44,675 bases of DNA from Gammaproteobacteria bacterium (GTDB lineage Bacteria > Pseudomonadota > Gammaproteobacteria > DSM-19610), in the NCBI GenBank assembly GCA_011321775.1, contig DROT01000045.1, forward strand, positions 1 to 44,675. Reading direction: 5' to 3'. Below the pieces are notes generated by a model. That model saw only the letters and a list, made by a program, of their open reading frames with translations. It had not been told where the DNA came from and did not search any database. Below, in pieces: positions 27,284-33,898 of the stretch (position 1 is the stretch's first letter; every line of letters begins with the position of its first letter). The translations under genes and the position numbers were made by a program.

Positions 27284-28192
27284 ATGAGGCTCGCGCTGGG
27301 CCCGGTACTCTACTACTGGGAACGCGAGCAGCTGCTCGACTTCTACCAGCGCATGGCCCGCACGGAAGTCGATATCGTCTACCTCGGCGAGACCGTGTGT
27401 GCCAAGCGCCGCGCCCTGCGCAGCGAGGAATGGCTGGAGCTGGCGCATCGACTGGCGGCGAGCGGCAAGGAAGTCGTGCTGTCGACCATGACGCTGATCG
27501 AGGCCGGTTCGGAACTGGGCGCCCTGCGTTCCCTGTGTGCCAACGAGGCATTCCCCGTCGAGGCCAATGACATCGGCGCCGTGCGGCTGCTGGCGGGCCG
27601 GCGGCCCTTCGTTACCGGCCCGGCCGTCAACATCTACAACGCCCGCACCCTCGACGTGCTCGCCCGCCAGGGGCTGAAACGCTGGGTATTGCCGGTGGAA
27701 CTGTCGCGCGACACCCTGGCGGACATGCAGCGGCAACGTCCGCAGGGGGTGGAAACCGAGGTGTTCGCCTGGGGACGCCTGCCGCTCGCCTGGTCGGCGC
27801 GCTGCTTCACCGCCCGCGCCCACAACCTGCCCAAGGACGACTGTCAGTTCCGCTGCCTCGACTACCCCGACGGCCTGCGGCTGTCGACGCGGGAAGGCCA
27901 GCCCTTCCTGACACTCAACGGCATCCAGACGCAGTCGGCCAGACACTGCAACCTGATCGCCGAGACCGGCGAGCTGGCCGGCCTCGGTGTGGAGGTGCTG
28001 CGCATCAGCCCCCAGTCCCGACACACCGAAACGGTCATCGACCTCTTTCGCCAGTGCCTCGACGGCCGCCTCGACGCGGCCGAAGCCGATGCCGCGCTGC
28101 AGACGCTGACCACCGATGGCAGCTGCAACGGCTACTGGCACGGCAGCGCCGGCATGCAACAGACGCATTGCGGAGAGTTCTCATGCAGCTAG
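27284..28192 (+). CDS. ubiV: oxygen-independent ubiquinone hydroxylase subunit UbiV
   Basis: U32-family partner of UbiU. From the ATG at 27284 the protein (302 residues) starts MRLALGPVLYYWE, aligning with E. coli UbiV, and puts the first cluster cysteine at C39 (VCAKRRA) as in the E. coli protein. The remaining ligands are C174, C187 and C191, spaced C-x12-C-x3-C in RCFTARAHNLPKDDCQFRC. An in-frame ATG at 27263 would add seven residues. The gene's last ten bases overlap the start of the dioxygenase gene, which points to coupling. Confidence 0.96.
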   Translation: MRLALGPVLYYWEREQLLDFYQRMARTEVDIVYLGETVCAKRRALRSEEWLELAHRLAASGKEVVLSTMTLIEAGSELGALRSLCANEAFPVEANDIGAVRLLAGRRPFVTGPAVNIYNARTLDVLARQGLKRWVLPVELSRDTLADMQRQRPQGVETEVFAWGRLPLAWSARCFTARAHNLPKDDCQFRCLDYPDGLRLSTREGQPFLTLNGIQTQSARHCNLIAETGELAGLGVEVLRISPQSRHTETVIDLFRQCLDGRLDAAEADAALQTLTTDGSCNGYWHGSAGMQQTHCGEFSCS

Positions 28193-29076
28193 AACCGCAT
28201 CACTACAGCGGCAATCCCTTCGACCTCGAAGACGACAACGCCTACCAGGCCTGGAAGGAAGCCAAGCTGAAAGACTACCCGGACCGGGCCGAGGATCTGG
28301 TGGTCGAAATCGGAGACCCGCGCGAACTGGGACCGGCGGAGTGCCAGGCCCTGCTGGAACGCTGCGCAAAGACCAACATGGCGGTCTACATCGGCACCAC
28401 CGGCGGCGATCCGGACAAGCTGATTCCCGCCACCCTCGGCGCCCGCCTGGGGCTGCGCCACCTCGATCGCAACATGGGGGCCGACGACGACGGCATTACC
28501 GCCCTGCGGGTGGTCGAGGGACAGTGGCGTACCCGCTACATTCCCTACACCGACCGTCCCATCCACTGGCACACCGACGGCTACTACAACACCCTCGACC
28601 GCCAGATCCACGCGCTGTTGCTGCACTGCGTGCGCCCGGCGGCCCGCGGCGGGGAGAATGCCCTGCTGGACCCCGAGATCGCCTATATCCGCCTGCGCGA
28701 CGCCGATCCCGGCCACATCGCCGCGCTGATGGCGCCCGACGCCATGACCATCCCGGCCAACGTCGAGGGCGACAGCATACTGCGGCCGGCACGCACCGGC
28801 CCGGTGTTCTCGCTGACTGCCGACGGCCGCCTGCACATGCGCTATACGGCGCGCACCCACAACATCGAATGGAAGGACGACGCGGAAACGCGCGCGGCGG
28901 TGGCGGCGCTGGAACGGCTGCTGGCCTCCGACGATCCGTTCGTCTACCGCCTGACGCTGCAACCGGGCTGGGGCCTGGTCAGCAACAACGTGCTGCACGA
29001 CCGCAGTGGTTTCGAGGACGAGGCCCGCCGGCCGCGGTTGCTGTACCGGCTGCGCTATTTCGACCGCATCACCTGA
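28183..29076 (+). CDS. TauD/clavaminate synthase-like Fe(II)/2-oxoglutarate dioxygenase
   Basis: A 297-residue cupin-fold oxygenase. The iron ligands are the HxD pair H130-T-D132 in IHWHTDGYYN and the distal H272 in NNVLHDRSGF. Arginines in RRPRLLYRLRYF near the C-terminus could bind 2-oxoglutarate. The substrate is unknown. GGAGAG inside ubiV precedes the ATG, which overlaps the ubiV stop by ten bases, so it belongs to the FNR-controlled operon. This is odd, because the enzyme class needs O2 while the operon serves O2-free ubiquinone synthesis. Its end overlaps the convergent ubiT end by eight bases. Confidence 0.85.
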   Translation: MQLEPHHYSGNPFDLEDDNAYQAWKEAKLKDYPDRAEDLVVEIGDPRELGPAECQALLERCAKTNMAVYIGTTGGDPDKLIPATLGARLGLRHLDRNMGADDDGITALRVVEGQWRTRYIPYTDRPIHWHTDGYYNTLDRQIHALLLHCVRPAARGGENALLDPEIAYIRLRDADPGHIAALMAPDAMTIPANVEGDSILRPARTGPVFSLTADGRLHMRYTARTHNIEWKDDAETRAAVAALERLLASDDPFVYRLTLQPGWGLVSNNVLHDRSGFEDEARRPRLLYRLRYFDRIT

Positions 29077-29578
29077 AGACGCGACGGTAGACCGGCAGCA
29101 GGCGCCGCAACAGCGGCGCGAGCTGACGATACAGTCCCAGGGAGTCGACATCCAGACCGTCGAGGAAGTTCTTGAGTTCGAGCCCCAGTTCGGTATCGCC
29201 CTGCATCACCAGCCGGCGCTGGAACACCAGCGTATCCGGATCCTCCTGCTGGCCGAGCAGCCTCAGGAAGTCATAGACGCTCGCCTCGATCGCGAGGTCC
29301 GCCGCGGGGACCGCGGGGGCCGGCTGCAGACCATGTTCGCCGAGCGTCAGGTGTACCGCGACCGCGGCGTCGCGGACCCGTATGGCGAGCACGCGCCGGT
29401 AGAGGAAATCCAGCTCGCCATCCTGCAACGGCCCCGCCAGGGCACGATTGAGCAGCACCGTGAGCACGCGCGAGTGCAGGCTGTCGGGGAGCAGGCCGAG
29501 CGGCAAGGCCAGCGGCCGCGGCAGCCGGGGACCGCGGGCTTCCTTCGGCGCTGCCGGTGTCGGGTCGGGAGGATACAA
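29069..29578 (-). CDS. ubiT: ubiquinone biosynthesis accessory factor UbiT (SCP2 domain)
   Basis: Lipid-binding SCP2-domain protein that carries ubiquinone intermediates during O2-independent synthesis, the anaerobic counterpart of UbiJ. The 169-residue sequence contains LLNRALAGPLQDGELDFLYRR, AVHLTLGEHGLQPA, and DLAIEASVYDFLRLLGQQEDPDTLVFQRRLVMQGDTELGLELKNFLDGLD, where segments such as FQRRLVMQGDTELGLELKN are the SCP2 core. The only plausible start is TTG at 29578, because the frame closes at 29602 and no ATG or GTG precedes the domain. It is last in the minus-strand operon behind FNR box 2, 21 bases after the second glycosyltransferase-like gene. Confidence 0.92.
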   Translation of the reverse strand: MYPPDPTPAAPKEARGPRLPRPLALPLGLLPDSLHSRVLTVLLNRALAGPLQDGELDFLYRRVLAIRVRDAAVAVHLTLGEHGLQPAPAVPAADLAIEASVYDFLRLLGQQEDPDTLVFQRRLVMQGDTELGLELKNFLDGLDVDSLGLYRQLAPLLRRLLPVYRRVFR

Positions 29579-29599
29579 GAGCGCGCAGGGACGGGGGCC

Positions 29600-30514
29600 C
29601 TACCTCCAGGCCCCGGCCAGACGCGGCGTACGCTCGAGCACCTCGAGGGCATCGTGACGCACGTGGTTTTGCTGCATCTGCTCGCGGATCATGTCCTCGG
29701 TGACGATACCCTTTTCCAGGCATTCCTTGAGCAGCCCGAAGAAGAAGCGCTCCTGGTTGGGGTCCGGGTGCGGCTTGTAGCGCCCCAGCAGGGCGTATTC
29801 GCCGAACACCTTGCGGCGGGCGCGCATCAGCCAGCCGAAGGGCGGGAACAGGCGGAAATTCTCCGCCGGGCGCCAGTCGATCGGCAGACCGGCCTTCCAC
29901 GGCTGGGTGCGGCGACGCGTGTTGTGGATCATCTTGGTGTTGTCATCGAGGCGGTCGAAATCGTTCCACTCCTTCTCGAAAAAGCCGATGGTCTCCGGCG
30001 GCTCGTCCTTGAGGCAGATCCACGGCTGGTAGTCCTGCTCGAAGGTGAACATCCGGCGGAACTTCTCCTCGACCTTCCAGTGCTTCAACTTGGCATTGTC
30101 CAGCAGCATCACGCTGCTGGCGAGACAGCGGTCGACCACCCCCTTGGGACCCGCCCGGCGCCGGCACAGGATGGCCTTGCCCTGCATGTCGCGCGACAGC
30201 AGTTCCCACACGTCGCCCACCGCGAAGATATCGGGGTCGATGACCACGGAACGACCCTCGTAGTTCATCAGCTCCGGCGGCATGAAACGCAGCGGCGTGA
30301 ACGACTGCAGATCGTCGTTGAACCAGGGCCGTTTGACGCCGTCCCGCAGGTAGAGCTGGCCCTCGTATTCGCGGAAGAAGGGATAGTCCTTGTGGTGAAT
30401 GATGCGAACGTCGAACTTGTCGTTGTTCTTCGAGTTGCGCCGCAGCGCATACTCGGCTACCAGCGCCCCCACGATCTGCTTGTGGTTGGTGTGGATGAAT
30501 ACACAATAATCCAT
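29600..30514 (-). CDS. GT8-like glycosyltransferase, paralog 2
   Basis: A 304-residue cytosolic protein, probably a GT-A-fold nucleotide-sugar transferase. The N-terminus CVFIHTNHKQIVGALVAEYA is the likely nucleotide-binding strand-loop. VVIDPDIFAVGDVWELL carries a DxD metal motif (D93, D95). H197 with RTQPWKAGLP resembles the H...KPW motif near the C-terminus of GT8 enzymes. It is collinear with the next upstream gene without gaps for nearly its whole length and roughly 70% identical by eye, so the pair is a tandem duplication. Sugar and acceptor are unknown. No membrane segment or signal peptide. It sits between paralog 1 and ubiT. Confidence 0.75.
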   Translation of the reverse strand: MDYCVFIHTNHKQIVGALVAEYALRRNSKNNDKFDVRIIHHKDYPFFREYEGQLYLRDGVKRPWFNDDLQSFTPLRFMPPELMNYEGRSVVIDPDIFAVGDVWELLSRDMQGKAILCRRRAGPKGVVDRCLASSVMLLDNAKLKHWKVEEKFRRMFTFEQDYQPWICLKDEPPETIGFFEKEWNDFDRLDDNTKMIHNTRRRTQPWKAGLPIDWRPAENFRLFPPFGWLMRARRKVFGEYALLGRYKPHPDPNQERFFFGLLKECLEKGIVTEDMIREQMQQNHVRHDALEVLERTPRLAGAWR

Positions 30515-30555
30515 GTTCGTGGAACCTCGGAGTCGGGTCTCGGACGGACCGGCGC

Positions 30556-31464
30556 CTACACGGGCGCCAGCGGCGGTGTCTTGTCCAGCACCTCGAAGGC
30601 ATCATGACGCACATGGTTCTGCGCCATCTGTTCGCGAATCATGTCTTCGGTCACCTTGCCTTCCTCGATACATTCCTTCAGCAGACCAAAGAACAGGTTC
30701 TGCTGGTTCGGATCCGGGTGCGGCTTGTAGTGTCCCAGGAAGGCATACTCGCCGAACAGCTTGCGGCGCGCCTTCATGACCCAGGCGAGCGGCGGGAAAT
30801 AGGGAAACTTCTCCCGCGGACGGTGGTCGATGGGCAGGCCGGTCTTCCACGGCTGGGTCTTGCGCTTGGTGGTGTGGAGCATGCGCGTCTGCGGCGTCAG
30901 CCGGTCGAAGTCGTTCCACTCGTTCTCGAACAGGCCGATGGATTCGCGCGGCTCGGTCTTGAGGCAGATCCAGTTCATGTAATCGCGCTTGCCCTCGAAC
31001 ATCTCGTTGAAGTTGTCCTCGACCTTCCAGTGCTTCAGCTTGGCATTGTCCAGCAGCATCACGCTGCTCGCCAGGCAACGGTCGAACTTGCCCTTGGTGC
31101 CGGTGCGCGCCCGGCACATGATGGCCTTGCCCTGCATGTCGCGGGACAACAGATCCCATACGTCGGAGACGGCGAAGATGTCCGGGTCGATGACCACCGA
31201 ACGGCCCTCGTAGTTCATCAGCTCCGGCGGCATGAAGCGTAACGGCGTAAAGGATTGCAGATCATTGTTCAGCCACGGGCGCTGCATACCGTCGCGCAGG
31301 TACAGCTGACCTTCGCGCTTGCTGAAGAACGGATAGTCCTTGAGCTGGATGAACTTGACGTCGAACTTGTCGTTGTTCTTCGAATACCTGCGCAAGGCGT
31401 GCTCGGCGACATAGGCGCCGACGATCTGCTTGTGGTTGGTGTGGATAAAGACACAAGGCTTCAT
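30556..31464 (-). CDS. GT8-like glycosyltransferase, paralog 1
   Basis: First gene behind FNR box 2; 302 residues from the ATG at 31464, which has the excellent ribosome binding site AGGAGGTGAT ten bases upstream (an in-frame GTG at 31476 lies inside that site and is rejected). The layout matches paralog 2: N-terminal CVFIHTNHKQIVGAYVAEHA, DxD motif D93-P-D95 in VVIDPDIFAVSDVWDLL, then H197 and TQPWKTGLP. The C-terminal 60 residues (YKPHPDPNQQNLFFGLLKE onward) are conserved between the two and not recognised by me. Function unknown; probably glycosyl transfer in the cytoplasm under low oxygen. Confidence 0.75.
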   Translation of the reverse strand: MKPCVFIHTNHKQIVGAYVAEHALRRYSKNNDKFDVKFIQLKDYPFFSKREGQLYLRDGMQRPWLNNDLQSFTPLRFMPPELMNYEGRSVVIDPDIFAVSDVWDLLSRDMQGKAIMCRARTGTKGKFDRCLASSVMLLDNAKLKHWKVEDNFNEMFEGKRDYMNWICLKTEPRESIGLFENEWNDFDRLTPQTRMLHTTKRKTQPWKTGLPIDHRPREKFPYFPPLAWVMKARRKLFGEYAFLGHYKPHPDPNQQNLFFGLLKECIEEGKVTEDMIREQMAQNHVRHDAFEVLDKTPPLAPV

Positions 31465-31532
31465 GACAGAGATCACCTCCTGACATCGGTTGTCGCCGGC
31501 ACACGCCGTCTGTCACACAGAAACAGCGCGAA

Positions 31533-31538
31533 ATTGGA
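31533..31538 (-). promoter_or_regulatory. -10 element of the glycosyltransferase-ubiT operon
   Basis: Minus-strand TCCAAT (four of six matches to TATAAT) would start transcription at 31526, exactly 41.5 bp from the centre of FNR box 2 and 62 nt before the ATG at 31464. The spacing is the main evidence. Confidence 0.5.
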
Positions 31539-31560
31539 ACACATTCGGGTAGTCCGCACT

Positions 31561-31574
31561 TTGATCCGGATCAA
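31561..31574. promoter_or_regulatory. FNR box 2 (perfect consensus)
   Basis: TTGAT-CCGG-ATCAA is a perfect, fully symmetric FNR consensus site. It lies upstream of the minus-strand GT8-like/ubiT operon at class II spacing. The plus direction has no promoter-like -10 and reaches only the MITE-like element. The gap 31465-31805 otherwise holds only that element and a GC-rich stretch (31580-31640) in which I see nothing. Confidence 0.9.
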
Positions 31575-31640
31575 TTTCAGCAGCCCGCGGGCGCACGACG
31601 GCCCGCCGGACGAGGGGCCTGGCAGCAACGCTGCGGCAGC

Positions 31641-31809
31641 CTAGGAGCCTGTCCGAGTACTGGGGGCCGTAGCGAGAGCGTGGCACAGCGAGGCGATTGT
31701 TGCGATCGTTCGAGGCGCATGGTGGGGACTATGCGACGAAAAGGATCGCGAAAAGCGGCCGCTGTGGTGTGCTCGCAGCAGTTCCATCATTACTCGGACA
31801 GGCTCCTAG
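31641..31809. mobile_element. MITE-like element with perfect 19-bp terminal inverted repeats
   Basis: CTAGGAGCCTGTCCGAGTA (31641-31659) recurs as its exact reverse complement at 31791-31809. The 169-bp unit has no coding capacity and no transposase. If CTAG at each end is a duplicated 4-bp target, the true repeats are 15 bp (GAGCCTGTCCGAGTA). The right end supplies the TAG stop of the LuxR-type gene. The size and perfect ends indicate a non-autonomous element moved by a transposase encoded elsewhere. A plain REP-like hairpin is the alternative. Confidence 0.75.
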
Positions 31810-32321
31810 CCCGCCGTCCTGTTGGCCGGGATGAAGGCCGGCTCTTCACCCAGGTCCCTGAACTTGCGGTAGACGTTGTTGAGATGGGTTCTCAGGGTCG
31901 CCCGCGATATCGACAGCGCCTTGCAGATCTCCGAGTTCGAGATCCCCCGGATCGTCAGGGAGATCACCTCGGTCTCGCGTTTCGTCAGACCCTTTTCCCG
32001 GTAGTAGGCCAGGGCCATCTCGTAGCAGTCTTTCAGGGGCTGGAGGAATGTGATGATGTTCTCGGTGCTGCACAACAGGGTCACGTCGAAAAAACCGCCA
32101 TGCATGCAGGCGTTCTTGTACACGCGACTGCCCCAGTCCTTCCACTGCTGGGTGCGGTCGCCGGCATAGAGTTCCATACAGCCCGTTTCGCAGGTCTCGC
32201 CCACCCGCTCGCCGCACAGCTCGCGACAATAGTCGTTCTGGCTCAGCACCCGCTTGTTGCGATCCTTTACGCAGACCGCCACCTGGCCAGCGTCCAGCGA
32301 AGATTCAAGTATTTCATTCAT
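31806..32321 (-). CDS. LuxR-family regulator with cysteine-rich sensor domain
   Basis: A 171-residue regulator. Residues ~1-105 form a small PAS-like domain rich in cysteines, including C-x3-C-x7-C-x3-C (C32, C36, C44, C48), followed by C72 (NACMHGG), C84 and C99. Residues ~110-160 are a LuxR/GerE helix-turn-helix (GLTKRETEVISLTIRGISNS and SISRATLRTHLNNVYRKF). The cysteine spacing suggests an Fe-S cluster, other metal or thiol switch; this is inference. The start is uncertain: ATG at 32321 lacks a strong ribosome site, and TTG at 32375 in frame would add 18 residues. The stop lies inside a MITE-like end, so the original C-terminus may have differed. Divergent from the orphan oxidase-like gene. 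Confidence 0.85.
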   Translation of the reverse strand: MNEILESSLDAGQVAVCVKDRNKRVLSQNDYCRELCGERVGETCETGCMELYAGDRTQQWKDWGSRVYKNACMHGGFFDVTLLCSTENIITFLQPLKDCYEMALAYYREKGLTKRETEVISLTIRGISNSEICKALSISRATLRTHLNNVYRKFRDLGEEPAFIPANRTAG

Positions 32322-32394
32322 AGAGATAAAAAACCGGTTCAGGACACCTTCCAATGATGTGGAGAAATCTAACAAATCCCGGCGGCGGGGGTAA

Positions 32395-32411
32395 TCAACC
32401 GTCCGGGTTGA
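32395..32411. promoter_or_regulatory. shared palindrome, copy 1 (regulator / orphan oxidase intergenic region)
   Basis: TCAACC-GTCCG-GGTTGA; the arms extend to 8 bp on each side (AATCAACC and GGTTGATT). It lies in the divergent gap between the LuxR-type gene and the oxidase-like gene. A second copy with the same arms and spacer length precedes the cytochrome oxidase operon at 39459-39475. Probably a transcription factor site. Confidence 0.65.
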
Positions 32412-32452
32412 TTTTAGACGCTGAGGAAAACCGTTTCATTGACTTCAACCCT

Positions 32453-32481
32453 CTGTCAACAAGGGAAAATGTTGTTAAAAT
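32453..32481 (+). promoter_or_regulatory. possible promoter of the orphan oxidase-like gene
   Basis: CTGTCA (32453-32458) and TAAAAT (32476-32481) are 17 bp apart, with four and five matches to the sigma-70 hexamers. Transcription would start near 32488, leaving a leader of about 43 nt. The leader contains a seven-codon frame (ATG at 32518, TGA at 32536-32538) that overlaps the main start. Confidence 0.45.
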
Positions 32482-32530
32482 AGGCGATTGCGTTGTCAAA
32501 ACAGGGCCTTTCCGGCAATGAGCAGCTCCG

Positions 32531-33892
32531 ATGGCTGATCCCCCGCCTCGCGGCGGTCGCTTCCTGCTACCGGTTCCCGAAGGCGAGGCCGCGAGCCTCG
32601 CCCGCGGCTGGTTGCAGCTGGGCGTGGCCGCGCTGGTCGCATCGGGGCTGTTTTCCATCCTGCTGGTGCTGTCGCGTACCCCCGCTCTCCAGGAGATCAT
32701 ACCCTGGATCGATTTCTTCCATGTCGCTCTGGTCGTGCATGTAGACCTCTCGGTCCTGATCTGGTTCCTCGCTTTCGCCGGCGTGCTCTGGAACCTGGAG
32801 GGCAGCCGCGCGGCGCGCTCCAGCGGCCGTCTGGCGCTGATGCTGGCGGCGGCAGGAACCGGCATGATCGCCATATCCCCGTTTGCGGGCGCCGGCGACC
32901 CGGTCATGAACAACTATGTGCCGGTACTGAATCACCCCCTGTTCTTCACCGGCCTGGCCCTGTTCGGTACGGGCTTCGCCCTGCTGGTTGCCCGAACCCT
33001 GTTCGTCACCACGACGACGGCCACGGATGCCCCTCTGCAGCTGGCATTGCGGCTCGCCGCCCTGGTGGCCGCGATTTCTCTGGCTGCCCTGCTGTGGTCC
33101 GGCCTGAGGATCGCACCGGCAGGGGACGACCGGGCGTATTTCGAACTGCTGTTCTGGGGCAGCGGCCACATCCTCCAGTTTACCCACACGCTGTTGCTGC
33201 TGGTCGTGTGGCTGTGGATGGCAAGCGCCTGCGGCGCGAAGATCCCGCTATCGCCGCGCGGCGCCTCTGCGCTGTTCGGCCTGGTCACGCTGCCGGCACT
33301 GCTCGCCCTCCCGATCTATCTCCTGTGGGACGTCGGCTCCGCCGGATACCGCATCGCCTTCACGAGGCTGATGGAATTCGGCGGTCTGGCCGCGATACCG
33401 CTTGGCGCGGCGGCCGTCTACGGGCTGTTGCGCGCAACCCGCACCTTGACACCCGGGCTGCGGCCGGTACGGGCCGCCCTGCTGGCCTCGATGCTGCTGT
33501 TCACCACCGGCGGCATACTCGGATTCATGATCCGGGGGGTGAACGTGGTAATCCCGGCCCATTACCATGGCTCCATCGTCGGCGTGACGCTCGCCTTCAT
33601 GGGCCTGAGCTATTATCTCCTGCCGCGCCTCGGTTACGCCCAGCCGGCAGTGCGGCTCGCCACCGTACAACCATGGATCTACGGCGGCGGACAGCTGCTG
33701 CATATCGCCGGCCTCGCCTGGTCCGGCGGTTATGGCGTCCAGCGCAAGACCGCCGGCCTGGCCCAGGGGCTCGACAGCCTGGAGAAGATCATCGGCATGG
33801 GAATGATGGGCCTTGGGGGGCTGATCGCCATTGTCGGTGGCCTCCTTTTCGTGGTCGTCGCCCTTGGCGCCATGTGGCGCGGCAGGGACTGA
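32531..33892 (+). CDS. heme-copper oxidase subunit I-like protein lacking the CuB site
   Basis: A 453-residue protein with about twelve hydrophobic segments, recognisable as a divergent member of the heme-copper oxidase/NO reductase subunit I family. H70 (VVHVDLSVLIWFL) fits the helix II heme ligand. H213 (FWGSGHILQF) fits helix VI. H344-Y-H346 (VIPAHYHGSIVGVTLAFMG) fits the heme ligands of helix X, followed by YYLLPRLGY and GVQRKTAG in the places of the usual YYLFPK and GMPRR. By eye the helix VII HH pair is replaced (WDVG, 266-269) and the cross-linking Tyr is Phe217. It could hold two hemes but not a normal copper centre. Ends six bases before the convergent ctaB stop. Confidence 0.75.
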   Translation: MADPPPRGGRFLLPVPEGEAASLARGWLQLGVAALVASGLFSILLVLSRTPALQEIIPWIDFFHVALVVHVDLSVLIWFLAFAGVLWNLEGSRAARSSGRLALMLAAAGTGMIAISPFAGAGDPVMNNYVPVLNHPLFFTGLALFGTGFALLVARTLFVTTTTATDAPLQLALRLAALVAAISLAALLWSGLRIAPAGDDRAYFELLFWGSGHILQFTHTLLLLVVWLWMASACGAKIPLSPRGASALFGLVTLPALLALPIYLLWDVGSAGYRIAFTRLMEFGGLAAIPLGAAAVYGLLRATRTLTPGLRPVRAALLASMLLFTTGGILGFMIRGVNVVIPAHYHGSIVGVTLAFMGLSYYLLPRLGYAQPAVRLATVQPWIYGGGQLLHIAGLAWSGGYGVQRKTAGLAQGLDSLEKIIGMGMMGLGGLIAIVGGLLFVVVALGAMWRGRD

Positions 33893-33898
33893 AACCAC

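Noticed and set aside
29006-30607. 533-codon plus-strand frame opposite ubiT and a GT8-like gene
   Set aside because: The minus-strand genes have ribosome binding sites, a paralog pair and conserved motifs; this frame has none.
32518-32538. Seven-codon leader frame overlapping the start of the oxidase-like gene
   Set aside because: Too short to judge and without a ribosome binding site; mentioned only in the promoter entry.
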